This document shows positions 26,401 to 40,170 of a DNA stretch of 64,000 nt, piece by piece (position 1 is the stretch's first letter; every line of letters starts with the position of its first letter). Position numbers and translations under genes: made by a program. Below the pieces are notes generated by a model, which saw only the letters and a list, made by a program, of their open reading frames with translations, was not told where the DNA came from and did not search any database. The stretch comes from Balanoglossus misakiensis. Its lineage: Eukaryota > Hemichordata. The stretch is taken from positions 14,632,001-14,696,000 of the forward strand of contig CM082580.2 of the NCBI GenBank assembly GCA_040954595.2. The letters run 5' to 3'.

Positions 26401-27800
26401 ATAGTAAAACTGTTAAGTACCACCAAACCTCCATAAGATCCATTTTGGGTTGTTTTGCAAGGTCATTATATTAAGTTCCACAATCAACTGCACTCTATTG
26501 AGCGAATAGAGCTGCACACTGCACCAATCTTTAAATGAACATGTAACCATGGTTTATCCCGTTTAAATGGTATACAAAGTGAACATTGTTGTAAATGGAT
26601 TATGAAATAATGTGTTTTTACCAAATATACCAATTTCTCCCCATGAATTGGAAATTAAAGCAAGCCTGTCTGTTGTGTACCCGGGTACATATTTGAGATT
26701 TCTCTCCTAACCATACTAGGAGAAATGTTTCCAGCTTGGCAAATGAAATGGTGTCTAATAGATTATTATCTCAGTTTCACTAAACTATGAGCGAATATTT
26801 GAGGGAAAATGTATGATCATTTCATGATGTGTCATATTGGTTCTGGCAGTTACGAGTGTACCATTAAGTGAAGAAGGAGGTACAGGCCAACAAAGCAGGG
26901 AACTTGAGTATTTGGCCATTTATGTCTGAGAAGTTTATCACGCCTTCCTGAGATGTTTCAAAAACTAAAATTCTAAAATTATGTGAGACAGAGATGCTGC
27001 CATCAGATGGTGTGCACCTAAGAGAAATTTAATTTTTTAAATGTTTAAATGTTATTTTCATATTCATGATGCTAATGACATGAGTTTACCAATTATTGGT
27101 TTTCAAAATGCTCAATGAATCTGTTCATCCCATTTTAAGTTTCCTGATTTGTTTAGAAGATTTCTTGGTTTAATATTTTTGTGTTGTTTATATTTAGTTA
27201 GCACATTAAATGATTTTCCCGCAAACTAATAAAATCTATGTTTATGATATTACTCAGGGACTGTTTTATCAATCAGAGACAAATTTTAGCTTATGCTGTT
27301 GGAGGCTTTCCCACCCACAATTCCTTCATCCATGCTTCCATCAAATGTTTAAGCAAACACAACCTACCCATCTCAGCAAGATGTACATGTAGTACCATTT
27401 GTTGAGTACCATATGATGGTATGCTTCAAACATTGCTGTGGGTCAAAACATTCAAGTATTTATCTTCCTATCCAATATGCCAGAATGAAAGGTTTGTCAG
27501 AACACACCTAGACTGGAAATGAGGAGGGGAGGGGCAAGGTATGTGTTACCGCTGGGATGGAAGTCCTACCTGCTTTTATGAATAAGTCTTACATGTATTT
27601 ATTTTCCACCCTCTAAGTATAAATCAGTCGGACTGTAACAAAACATGGTCTAACCATAACTTCTACTCTATACTCGCAAACCATTGCATAGTTTTTCGTC
27701 AACATTTGAAAACAGGACCCCACTCTCTCCCCAGAAAGTCATTTTCTAGGTTTAATACTGAAAGTTTTAATTGCCATTTGTAACTTAGTCGATTTAAATA
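23012..27800 (+). other. Gene-poor stretch, probably UAP1 3' UTR in part
   Basis: Plus-strand ORFs up to 136 codons are AT-rich low-complexity frames without domains. AATAAA occurs at 27228-27233, but no early canonical signal was noticed just after the UAP1 stop, so the 3' UTR may be long or use a variant signal. The rest is unexplained. Confidence 0.4.
23331..23407. repeat. CTGT/CTAT tetranucleotide microsatellite
   Basis: About six CTGT units followed by about twelve CTAT units, ending CTGT, 320 bases after the UAP1 stop. Confidence 0.95.
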
Positions 27801-27828
27801 TTTTACGCATACACAGTGGATGCCATAC

Positions 27829-28421
27829 CCAATGCGAATCTCATGAACGCGCAAGGTTTCATGGGAAATCGCGGACCGGAAGTGCGGAAAATGATCAGAC
27901 GACACTTTAACACGGAAGAGACCGATTTTTGCGTGCAAATCGTCAAAATACGAAGGGCCATATGGTTTTTCAATAAAACGACACCAAGTACTCGTTGATA
28001 CGCTCACTGGTGAGTACCCCCATGTATTTTTTTAGACTGAAATATTGTATATATCGGAAAAGATATCATAGTTTTTCGTGTGCTTTAGAAAGTTTAGTTA
28101 GTGGCGAGCGAAAATCCGTTTGTTTCGTATTTACGGAAATATTTCGGTGAAATATACTTCAAGACATTTTTTCTGAAGCGTCTATGTTCCTCTGGTACAG
28201 ACAGATTAAAATAAAATCAGAAAAATTACGACGTCCACGAAAATGTCAAGCCGACGTCGCACCGCGAGACTACGGGCTGCACGTACGCGGACGGCCGGGC
28301 GCTGCTCTCTTGGCACCCGAGGACCTGTTTGTTCGCGTCCCGTTGTCTCATGTCGTGTGGTCATTTTCCGCACTTCCACGATTTCCCATGAAACCTCGCG
28401 CGTTCGCGAGATTCGCATTGG
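27829..28421. mobile_element. Inverted-repeat element with about 70-75 bp arms
   Basis: The left arm 27829-27903 (CCAATGCGAATCTCATGAAC...) and the right arm 28352-28421 are imperfect reverse complements. Both contain GGTTTCATGGGAAATCG and GTGCGGAAAATGA (right arm read on minus). The inner 450 bases are CpG-rich near 28240-28340, unlike the surroundings. The short ORFs here (27699-28007, 28184-28491) run through the arms and carry no domain. It could be a non-autonomous transposon or a remnant of inverted duplication. Confidence 0.55.
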
Positions 28422-28499
28422 TAGTCTGGTCTATTTAAACAGCGCCCCCTGTGTCGAAACCGATCATCATTTTATAGACGGGCACATATAGACAGCAAC

Positions 28500-30400
28500 A
28501 ACCACAAGTTCGGGACATTGTGCAGTGGTATTGCAAGGTTGTTTATGATGGCCAGTTCCTTGTCAATACAATTAAAACAGGCAATGAGTGCTGTAACCTA
28601 TGAGGATAGGCCTTCTGGCATATTGCACTTTTTAGTTCATAGGTGCGACATTTGACTCCTGCCTTCCACAGTCCCTCTATCACATGTATCTGTACCTGCC
28701 AAAATTCACTGAAAACATTACTTACACACCAGTATATTTATGCATTTATGCTTGACTCCACCTCCCCCCTCTGTCCTTCAAAATGTGAACATAGCATATC
28801 AACCCGTGGATAATTAATGTAGGTGTGAAAGTGAACAATGTACCGCACTCTTGCAATGTCACAGAGTCTTGAATGAAGTTTTGGAGGAAAATACACCAAT
28901 ATACTCAAGAAGCTGATTTATTTTAACTGTGGACAACTTGCACAGGGTTGTAACATCAGGGGATCAGGTTAATTATTGTCTTGACTCAAACCTTTTGAAA
29001 TAAGCTTTGCTTTATTGATTTCACTAGATACAACACTTTTATAACATGATCGTCTCATATAATGTGGATAACTGAATGATTTTCAAAGCACCAATCAAAA
29101 CACACAAATACAGTAGCATCAATCTGTCACGGTTATTTGTCTGAATTTGAATGAACGTGATAGCCGATTTGAGACCTGGGTTGCAACAATTCTGAATTTC
29201 CCAACATCAATCCATTGCCAAACCAACCTCACTTATTAGCAATAGATAGTGCCGGTTCATACAAGTACATGCAAGTTGAACCCCCCCCCCTCAATTCCCT
29301 CTCTAGAGGCCAGAAACTGTACCATAGAAAAAGTTGGATTTGGAAACAAACTGTGGTGGCGAAGAGATTAAAGTGTGACTGTCACTTTGTGGTTGGTCCA
29401 CACATGCAACCCTTACAGGACTTGCATTCAAGCTCAATATTTAGTGTGGATCTCTCTTTAATACTGCATTCATTTTCAGCAGAAACCTTAGACATTATCT
29501 TTAAACACAGAACAGTCATAAAAATACATGCCATTACAAGTAATCCTCATTTGATGATATATATCATATTGTACTATCTTATTTTTGGGCTCACATAATT
29601 TTTGTCCATCACAATTACCTCTACACTGAAGAAAAATGTTTTTTATCAAAAACACAGTCAGTGTTGTTTCAGTGCTGTGAGCAACATAGAGGACACAGAC
29701 ATGCCCTAAATTGAAAACATTTAATATAACAACCTGTTATACATACAATTCTGATGAAAACAAATCAGTACAGACCTCCTCTTGGAACATTCAAAAGCAT
29801 TTTGGTGTGTCCATACAGAGTTTTTAATACATGGCTGGAAATTCCTGAATAAAAATCTTTACGGCCACACATCAACCATGTTTTTACACAGAACAGTAAA
29901 GCAGACATTACTGTGACAACATCGACCAAGATTTCAACAGTGACAGATGCATAGTACCGGTAATATTTCTTCCTACTCCACTTATAAAAAATGTAAATTT
30001 CTTTTTATTTTTATTTTCAAAACTTGTAAAGTACATGATATTATTTTTAAAGTAGCAATGTTACGGAAACAAATGTTTGTTTCTAGTAACAATGACCTTT
30101 CGTTTCAGAATCTGGCAAAATGCTACTGGACTACATAAAAATCATTCAAGGATTGACAGATTATTCATCTATTAAGGTTTTTCAGTTTTCAAACTAAAGG
30201 GGTCTGTCATCCTGATGACAAATCAGTTTCATATTACACTCGATTTCAAATGTAAGATATGGTGGGGGTGTGTGTGGGTGGGTGCACTGTACTGAATCAG
30301 TCTGGGAAATAAACTCAAGGCAGAAAATCTACTGGAAAGGGGTATTAATGTCTGACCTGTGAACCTCGAACCCAGTGACACTTGACCTATCTTTAACCTC
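28500..30400. other. Gene-free stretch downstream of VCPIP1
   Basis: AT-rich with no supported exon. It contains the repeat copy at 29281-29371 and probably the distal VCPIP1 3' UTR, with a minus-strand AATAAA at 30415-30420. Confidence 0.5.
29281..29371. repeat. Short TTAACCC repeat family, copy 3
   Basis: A C run, then CAATTCCCTCTCTAGAGG, ACCATAGAAAAAGTTGGATT and a GTGGTGGCGAAGAGATTAAA end. It is diverged, but colinear with 9090-9193. Confidence 0.5.
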
Positions 30401-30414
30401 ACTAATGAACAAAT

Positions 30415-30420
30415 TTTATT
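30415..30420 (-). promoter_or_regulatory. Candidate VCPIP1 polyadenylation signal
   Basis: TTTATT on plus, i.e. AATAAA on minus, about 320 bases after the VCPIP1 stop codon. Confidence 0.4.
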
Positions 30421-30738
30421 TCCTGAAATGAAATCTATGATAACATAATGCAGGTACTGTATACATGGCTGGATTTCAGTTCAGGATTCTCCAGAAATAA
30501 GATTGCACCTTATTAATGATGCTTTCAATGGCAGGTTTACATGCGAATCATGAATGTGCAGAGAATGGCATCTGTGTTCTAGAGAATACTAAACCGAAAT
30601 GGGGGAGTACATTTCACTTTTGATTATGATGTCCTGCAAAGCAAACTATGGCTTTCAATGAACTTCTCTGTCAAATAATACTCAAGGCTCAACTGCATAG
30701 CAAACATAGGCTTTGGGATCTCCTTTTTGATAAAAAGA

Positions 30739-33700
30739 TTAACTATCATCCATGTTCTCTGATTCTAAATTCTGTTTGTCCATTCCTCCACTTGGTTCAC
30801 CATCTGTTGATTCCCTGGTCATTATGGTGTATCCAGGTCCCACTTTCTTGGCGACTAGTTGACCTGCAGCTTCAGCAGATATGAAAGCTTCATTTGGTGC
30901 AGCTGTGCTGGTAACTGTAAATGGTTGTGTGTCACTCCTTGGCATACTGGCTTCAGTGGATTCCAGTATTCCTGCAGCGCCCTCATCCACAGTTTGTGAG
31001 GAAGTGTCAGCAACAGTGTCATTCTTGACTGCGGTAGCCGTGGACACCAAATTAGGACCACCACTGTCAGTCTGCATGGGTGAAACGGGCGTGCTTGGTT
31101 CCATGTCCATCATGACCTCAGATTCAATTTTGACTGTTAGGTCATTTTGTGGTAAATCTTCCACTTTAGGTTCGAGCTTCTTGTCATCAACACTGTCCTT
31201 TCCAACATTTGGTTTCACACTATCATTCATTTCAACATTCACAGTTTCTGTTGACGTTTTTGTTTCTTTCTGATTACCATGGTCTTCTGCAGTGGAACCC
31301 ATTTCATCACTGGCTATTGCACTTTCTGGTGCTGAGCTCCCATCTTGAGCTGCAATGGTCACTGGTGCTGTGGCTGTTTCCTGCGAAGTCTTATTACTTC
31401 CTGACAGTGTGTGCGCCTGTCCTGTGAAAGCCACTAGGCTGGTTTTCTCTCGACTCATTCCTGGATTGACCACGCCACTGGCACCAGCTGCTAATCTTCC
31501 AGAGGAGCTATCCATTTGCTGTTGAGATACATCGCTGCCACCCTCAGCACCGACAACGGCACTGATTTTCTCACTGGCTAGTTTTCTCAGATTTGCTGTA
31601 TCATCCACTCCAGGAGCTATAGGAAAATGACCCAGTGGTTCCAGGCAGAGTTCCACCCTATCAGCTGATGCATTATACCTAAATGTCTGAAATGATATTT
31701 AGGACAAAATTATATTTTTTTATTTTTTGATCTTTAGACTTAAACTTAATTAATTAACTTTGCCAAGACTTGTCGCTTTGAATAAATGAATAAATGGATG
31801 ACTGGACAAACAGACAGGCACATGGATGGACAGATGAAAAATGCAAAGCATGGAATCTATATTGCATAGACATTTACTAAAATAACCCATGGAAAAATTA
31901 CATCATACGTTGCACAGTCTTCTTTGTTGATTGAGTGTGTTTGTGTAGGTCTTGTTTTGTAATCTTTTCTGACAAAAGTTAAATGATAAGAATTTCATAA
32001 CACTCTGTCTTTATACATGTACATCACACACAAATTATTACCTTATTTGGTAATGTTGGTAGTGTAAAATGTTTGTTGTCAGCCAACCCCAGGTCTCGCT
32101 CAACTTGTCTAAAGAACAATCCATTCCTGGTAAATAACTGTGGCATGTTTTGCACATAACCCCACAGATCAGTTCCTGTCAGAGTGGCCATCAAAGCCAT
32201 GGAGGATATCTGCAGATCTAAATCATCACCTGCAATAAAAAGCATGTGTTACTTTTGTTGCTACCGGAACAAGCAACCTTTAATTCACTCCATCCCCTAA
32301 CACTGACATGATTGGTACAGCGTGTGTTCAGTTGTCTTCTTTGGGGGTCTCAAGGATACTACAGGGAAGAGTTCGGAGTGCCTCTGCTCATGAAGCAGGA
32401 GAATTGACACAAGTATTCAGTACACCCAACTTTTTTTTCTCACAATTACCTTCACCTTGGGCTAAATTTTCCACGTCTTGCATAAGTTCACTACTTGTTG
32501 AACTGATGTCTTGCTGTGTTGAGCTGCCATCCCCACTCCATATATGCCTGCCATGTCTTGGAGCCTCAAAGATTTCCTGTTGTGTGTCCATTGGCTGCTC
32601 TGAAATTGAATGGAAAGACATCAATCTCACCTTATTTGGTAACAGGGGTTGAAAAAATAATGCCTCAGGACTTTGACCCCACTTGGTCACAGACTAGGTA
32701 TGTTTGGTGATGTGTGGAACTGCAGCAATGTGTGTAATTTTTTCTGGGATGCAATCAATGAACGAATCTTAATTCCACAGCAACCACAATGCAACACCTA
32801 AACATGATTCAAATCCGTAATCATAGAAATACAGAGTTTACAGCAAAAGTCACACTGGGGCAACCATACATTTTAATGCACAGAAGTAATCAACATCATA
32901 GTATAATTTACAACACCGGCCCCAATATGTAACTTTCATACGTAATTTTAAAAAACCGACAACCGGTAACGGCAGTGAGGTTGATGTGATGTTTCTCTCT
33001 ACTAAAGCATGGTTAAACATAAGAAGCCACTTTTTAGCTACTATAACATGTGAAACCTCTCAACAAGAGTTATAAGGCTTGGCTGAACACTGTGGATCAA
33101 GGGCTTCAAGAAGCCATACAATTTACTCATATGAGAAAGGCTGTTCATGCAAAATACACTGAAAAACTATTCTAATGGATTCAGGCATGCCTCTTTCATA
33201 TTTCAACATTGGTAAATTAAAAAGTAACTGAATTAATAGGAGAGGTACCTTTAGGTTCATTAGGATCTGGTAGAATTTCAACCGTAACTTTGTCTCCATG
33301 TTGGAGTGGCACCAGCTCATCCTCTTTCCCATCTTTAGGGGCTTTTAAATCCCTTGGAGGAAAACCATATTTCAGTTTCTGTCTCTCTGGTGCTACCTTC
33401 AACTCTGTTTCTATCTTCTCCTGTAGTTGTTTGTATGTGATGGCTGTCTCCATGGACATCATCAGCTGTCAAGTACAAAAAGTACAGTTGTAAAATCTAT
33501 GTTTTTCTATAAAATGTAAAATAAATCTTGCTCAATAGAAAATGAATTATTTTCTCTGCATTCATAGGTCATATAGCACCATAAATCAACCCACCACAGA
33601 TAAAAGTTGGACCAGTACATGCTTGGATAAATGGAGGACTGAGCTTCCAAACTCAACATAAAAAATATGTCATGGTGGTACCTGTCTTCCATCTGATGTA

Positions 33701-36700
33701 GAGAGTCTTATTTTCTTCCCACTTGGTTTTGGTGGCTGTGCTGTTGCCTTGGAAACCTCCCCTCCTTCAGCTCCTTTCTTTGTATCCAGTTGCCTTGGTG
33801 ACATGGGATCTTTCTTTGCTTTCTGGTTTTGTTTCTTCTTCCATTCGTCTTCCTGTTTCCGCTTTTCTTCCTCCAGTGTTGCCCGTCTCTGCTGCAAAGC
33901 TGCATGCGATTCCACCCGTTCTTTGATCTCTTTCTCCTTTTCACTCATGGTCAGTTCTTCCTTGTGAAATGTCTTGCTCTGGTGAAAGGCAAAGATAGAA
34001 CAAAATACAACATTAGGCTTGTTCATTTATTTTAAATGTCATTTAAGATCACATTTAATGATTTTATATCTGGATTAACTATGGACCCTTCTCTTAAAAT
34101 CCATACTGTTCAAGCATATGAACACTAAATGTGAGTAATATGTTTCTGATTTCAAAACATACGACAACAAAATTTTCAGCACAATTTTTGCTGTAAATAG
34201 GATAAAAGAATAAGATTTTTGTTACCTCTGGCAATGCTACAACAAACATTCAGCAAAGAAAGTATGATATATTCCCTTTTGTTTACTGTGAACAACATGG
34301 TGAAACAGCTGACTTCAGATGCATTACCTTGTGTCCGGTCAGAATCATCTTTGTTGGTGACTGTTCCATTGGACTCCTGGGACTTGCTGGACCAGGAGAG
34401 AGAACTTTCCTCCGTGGACTTGTTGGGCCAGATGAGGAGTCTATCTTCCTGGGACTTGTTGGACCAACGGCAGCCTCTGGAGTAAATGGTCTTTCAGGTG
34501 GCTGCATTCCAGCCAAAGTGATAGGTTTGTATTCTTCTTCTTTTCTGGCAGTCTGGTTGAAAATTACATATGATATAAATTCATGATTGAAACAATTTTT
34601 TTTTATAAACGAACATTTATTGGTATCCATGAATCAATGTTAAGGGTTGTGGATCATGCAATGATAAGGTTGGGGATTTTCTTCAGGGTAGCCAAACTAC
34701 AAACAATTATTTTACATGTATATTTTTCCAATTCATCATTGTCGACAATGCCCATTTTGCCATCTATATTGACAGTGGCCAAAGTACTGTACAGAAAAAC
34801 AAATACCAAATCCATAAGGATAAGCTTTGTCATACTTGTCATCAAGCTTTTAGCCCATGCTTATATATGGTAGCTTTTACTTTTAGTTTTAGCCTGTATA
34901 TTGGGCCTGAGTAATGGGTCCGTCTATCTACATGTATATATCTATCACTATCAATCAGTCAGTATATGTTGCTTGCCTGTGACCAGACTATTGTTCCATA
35001 TGATCAGAAAGACAAAAAGTAATGCACCAAAGTTCTTCTGGTTAATTTTGGAGGTGACTGTGACCCACGGGAAATATTTCATGAACCAAGTTTGATGTGT
35101 CTTGATGTGACTGATTTTATTTTTCACAGTTTTATTTTGGGGTACAAGGTCTTTTATTAGTACCAATGCTTTTTTTCTCTCTTGGCTTAGTAGCTACTAC
35201 TTACCATTCTGAGGATTGAGTCAGCCACACTTTGCACCAATCTTTCACTGCCAAATTCACCAGGGAAATGTTTCTGTACAAGGTTAGTTCCAATCTCGTA
35301 CGCGTTGCTGTTCATACTGGGATCAGATTCATATTGAAACCAGTAACACATCTCCTTGATGCTCTTACCACCCCACATTAGCTCCACTGGAAGACTGAAA
35401 TACCATTTTATAAATCAATCTGTTAGGATCTGGTGGCATTTCATTTCCATGTCAGCCAATTAAAACACCTGGCTAAATTACCGGTAGCAAATAAAAAGAC
35501 ATCCCAGCCAAAAAGGTGCATTTTTACAGGAGATGTTAGATTTACCTTTTATCAAAACTGACTAGTGCTTTGATCTTGATATACTATAATTTAATTACCT
35601 CTCTGGCAGGTTATCATACTCTTTTCCTTCCCAGTAATGTTTAAATCCACAGTTACATTTGGTGTCGGGAGCTGGCGTTTTTGTCCTGTCACCGTTGATG
35701 TACACAATAGATCCATCCCCTCTCACTCTACGTACTGAGTTGCTATAATGGAAGTGACATGCAATCAAGCCAGCAGATTCTCAAAACATGACATGAAATG
35801 CGGGTGTTTTTTTTTTTCAATTTAACATGAAAAATTCAAAATCTTCATCACTCATTGAGACTATTTTGTCATGTGCATGGTCTAAAATTATTGTTGCAAA
35901 TAGTGAATGGAACACAAGAGTCATATTGTCAGTTATGTGGAGGATGTCATACTGTGGCGTGGGATTGTGATGTAATATTCTTATGATGTATGAAAATTTT
36001 CCCTTTGTGTCAACTGCATTTTCTTATTCTACTCCTTCAAAGCATGTTGACAAGCCTATAACCATTATGTATCACTCACCCCTGACACAATGTACACTGT
36101 GAGATACCAGTGCTGTCCACATCTGGTATTAATTCATCTTTCTCTGGGTCATAGGAGCACACAAAACCTGCAAAAAGTAAATATTTTGTTAAACATATTC
36201 TAACCACTGCAATTATGTTCATTGCAACAAAAATACACCAAATTCTGTCATACCATTGGGAATTATGAAAGCACCTCAAGATTCACATACTCATGGAAAA
36301 TCCTATAAAACACCAATCTGGTTCTCAAATTACTAAGCTCAATACATAAACCCGGTACTACTTTTTACGGACTATCTTTGTGGTTAATGAACCCGAAAGT
36401 GAATCACAGGTCTAACAACAAATGAATCTGTCATTGCACACAATTCAAATCTAGGTAAATTGTAAAATCAATGCAACAACTCTGACAATGTGTCAAGATT
36501 TCCCATCTCTAGAGTCCTTACCGTGTACAGGGAATGAATACTTCTTTGTGGGCTGCAGTTTACCATGTGTGTTTTCAGCCAGTGTGTACAACATGCCACC
36601 TTTGGCAAACCAGTCAGCAGGGATGTTAAACTCAGTGACTGCATCACAGGTCAGGCATCGATATAGCCTCCCATCATGCACTGCTTTGTGAGCTGCCTCA

Positions 36701-39700
36701 ACCACTTCTTCTGGAAGTACTCCCACAATACCTAAAAATTTCACAAAGTTCTTCAGGTTCACAGACTTCACTTGAAGTTAGTTTTAGACACATGCAAAGG
36801 TGAATTTTCATTCCACACACTCACAAGTTGCTGAACATGACTAAACTCTTTTCAAATATTTGTCACAATGACACCATCCCTGATCACATTGATGCTGAAC
36901 ATTTATGAACAGCTAATCAGAAAGTACACTACAGTACAGTTATGTGAGGAACTTCAATGCTAACCAGATCTCTTGAAGACATATTGATGCATATCTGCCA
37001 CCAATGCAGGATGAACTTCAAATTTCTCTGTGAAAACTTCTTCCATTGCATTGGCAAGTCTTTGAATATATTTGTCCTATGAACATACAAAAAATAAACC
37101 TTTGTTAATGATTCTAACTCATCACATGTACCGGAGGTACTTCCATTATTTATTTCAAAAAGGGCATGTTAGTGTTTACTTATGTCACTGTGGTCAAACT
37201 GCAGGTGTCTCTCATGTGTTACCTTTGCCTAAAAGCTACATAGCTATTTCCCATCAGAATGAACCTTGGACCATAACTGTTGTATCATAAAACCAACACA
37301 AAAGGTTTTGGACCATAGTTTAATCCAACTCCATTTTTTTCAATGGCAATTTTGGACCCCTTTTAAGGGAATGGTGGTGAAAGGGTTAAAGCAACAAAAT
37401 TGGGCACTACACAACCAACCATTCATGGAACTGACTCACCCCAAGTGTCCTATCTCCACCAATGGTGCATACATCATCAACATCAAATTCAATATACTGG
37501 TTAATATGTTCCTGTGGCATGCCCCAGGCTTTGGACATCATCCATCGAGGTATTCTGGGTAATGGGGCACCTACATCGAAACAGAAAACAAAATCTGAGT
37601 CTGTGTCATTGATAAGACATTAAGGGATATGGATGGAAATACAATCTGTGATTGGATGAGCACATACACAGAAGACAGTGACACAGGATGATCCAATAAG
37701 ATCCCAGTGGTATAATGGGAGGTAAAAATCTTATGGAATACTGACCTTTGACTCCTACCAATGGAATATAGTGGTTTCTTCCAGAACTACTCCAAGCAAT
37801 ACACAAAGGTTTGTTCAGCTTTCCATCTTTACCTCTGCATTTCTCAACTGGTACCAAAGCTGGCAAAAATACACCTTGAAAAGACATAAATATTCTCATT
37901 TTCACAATTCAAATATGTTTATGGAATAACACTTTAAAAGGAAAAACTAAACTTTGTGTAATCCCTGAAATTAATTTTTTGGAACGCTGAAAAAGATTGT
38001 GCTCTCTTGTCATGTAAACATGAATATATGAGCTATCATTATCAAAAAATGATTCTGATCTGAGTGGAATATACAGTATTATACCAACCTGAATAATCCG
38101 CTAAACTTTGTAGACCACTGAGTGAATCCAGCAGAATGATAGGCCGATGCAAGACATTAGCCAAGCCAAAGATATGAATGTTACGCAATCCCAAGGCTTC
38201 GCCATCGTAAGGAATGAATTCTGGATCACATTCATCAATAATTGTGCTCCATTCGTTAGTATCAATGAAATCCATGAATAAGGCCTTGTACTTGTCCAAG
38301 TTAGACTTAAAGTGGTTTTGTAAATTAACCCTCAGTGCATGCCAGAATAGCTCACGTCCAACCAAAGCCCTTGATACTGCATGAACAAGGCAATGTCCAT
38401 CACCATCTGCATGAAGTGGTATTAGCAACTCCCCCTTGTATTTGTTGAAGCGGTATATCATTTCAATAGTGTCGTGCAGGTATTTGACACTTCCTGTTTG
38501 ATCACGTCCGTATCCCATGACATTTATATGCTCGGGGTTGATCTGAAATGCTCTGTCACCAAGTATGGAACAATCAAAAGTGTCACCCTGATTGAGACTT
38601 CTCAGTGGCTGGGCTTTTCCAGCTTTGTCCATTCCGTAGCTTGTCAATAGTGGACCAAGTAATTTACACTGATAGTTTGACAGTCCTAGAACTTTTACAG
38701 AGTCTGTCCCTTTCTTTGGAACAACATTGCCAAGTAAAACATTACGGACCATATTGTGCAGCGCTACTTCTGGGTCTGTCACTTGCTCTACATTTGTAAT
38801 GGTTGATTTCTCATGCCTCTGACCACAGTTAGTGCATTCTATGCTTGTGTCCCAGGCAGGAAAGAATAGCTTGGTTTTGCACTGTTCGTCTGGGCAAAAT
38901 CCACTGAGGACCCGGTAGGGCTCACGACTCTTTGATCTGGACAGCATCCTTCGATGTTTATACCTGCAATTTCATAAATGAAAACACTGGTCAATTTTAA
39001 TATTTGAAAAGAATGGGGAGATAACTAACAACACAATAGCTATGTCCAACATATCTTAGAAACCCATATTTACTCAAAAAATGGGCAAATATTTAGGGAT
39101 TACAAGTCAAAATTTGAGATATTTTCAGGTCGTGACTTGTTTACCATTGTTCTGTTGTATGTTAAGATTTTTAAACCCATATGTAGGGTTATTTTTCAAG
39201 GTGAAAATTCGACCCATCTTTAGGGATTTTTTAGTGAAAAAGTGGCCCCATCCAGATGGCATATAGGAACAAGTTGCTTTACTGACTTACTGCTATGTAT
39301 TTTGGTACATCAGAAGGTCAGAAGGTAACAATCATACATGATTCATGGTTTCCAACTTCACTGCACCATATTAGAAAATGAAAGCATGCAACATTTATAT
39401 GATTTCAAGCTTCTGGAATACACTTTTTCAAGTCTGTAAATTTACTAACAGTGTTTGGCAGAATAATAGAAAATAGTATAAAAATATTTGCAATAGCAAT
39501 TACACTTACTGTACAGGTAATTATGTGTTGATTTGAAAAAATAACTATTTTTTCTTTCTGTCGCAACAACTCAAGAAATCTACGATCAGGTGCAGACATA
39601 TAGTATGCCTGGTGGTGCTTGATATTACTTACTCCTAACCCTACCCTAGTGTAAATCATACTAGTTTCGTTATTAATTTCTCAATCTCAATCCCTAACCC

Positions 39701-40170
39701 TACTAAAGGTGCACTTTTATTTAATTTCTATTTCAGGAGCCTGAGTTCAGTTTTATAAAGGGGGCTTAGAAGCTGCTCAGCGCTAACATTTGAATTGTGT
39801 AACTTTCAAAATTAATTTTGAAACCAACAATCTGAGAATACTATTTACTTTCATTTCAATCAATTTTATATAAATGATGATAAAAGAAATCGACGGCAGA
39901 ATACCACAGGGCTGAGATGACACGTACGTGCACTCATCACTACACGCATCATTTTGCACTCTGTGCAGCACTATAAGCTTCTGCATCAGTTCTGGATGCA
40001 TGTATTATGGACAGTGATGTCAGCCATCATATGCACGATCGCATTGCAAACCCACCTTTACAAAACCCATTCAAGCAGTATATTATTAGTACGCGCCCAA
40101 ATCATACAAAGTGGTCATCACTGTGTCGTTTTGAAAGCCATTACCTTCCTCCGCTTAAAACCAAGTGCAT
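30739..40170 (-). CDS. VCPIP1: Deubiquitinating protein VCPIP1 (VCIP135), OTU cysteine protease
   Basis: Deubiquitinase that works with the p97/VCP ATPase, known in mammals for Golgi and ER reassembly after mitosis. Minus-strand exons: 40170-40145 (possible start), 38963-38089, 37874-37746, 37570-37440, 37076-36965, 36731-36522, 36167-36080, 35742-35599, 35394-35205, 34552-34328, 33978-33682, 33465-33249, 32599-32450, 32229-32042, 31686-30739. From Met at 38947 this gives 1295 residues; the first exon adds 14 in frame. Human is 1222. The N-terminus has a four-Cys pair (CPDEQC, CTNC). The OTU Cys is in DGDGHCLVHAVSRALVGREL (residue 186 from the 38947 Met) and the His lies in SSSGRNHYIPLVG. A Cys-rich middle, a ubiquitin-like region (KIRLSTSDGRQ to LQHGDKVTVEIL) and a long disordered Ser/Thr/acidic tail follow. 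Confidence 0.97.
37331..37389. repeat. Short TTAACCC repeat family, copy 4 (partial)
   Basis: Ends GGTGGTGAAAGGGTTAA, preceded by CCCCTTTTAAGGGAAT. Only the right half of the family is recognisable. It lies in a VCPIP1 intron. Confidence 0.45.
38967..40144 (-). other. VCPIP1 first intron
   Basis: Runs from donor GGAGGAAG|gtaatg at 40144 to acceptor gaaattgcag. No repeats with clear ends and no nested gene were seen; ORFs of 60-84 codons look random. Confidence 0.6.
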
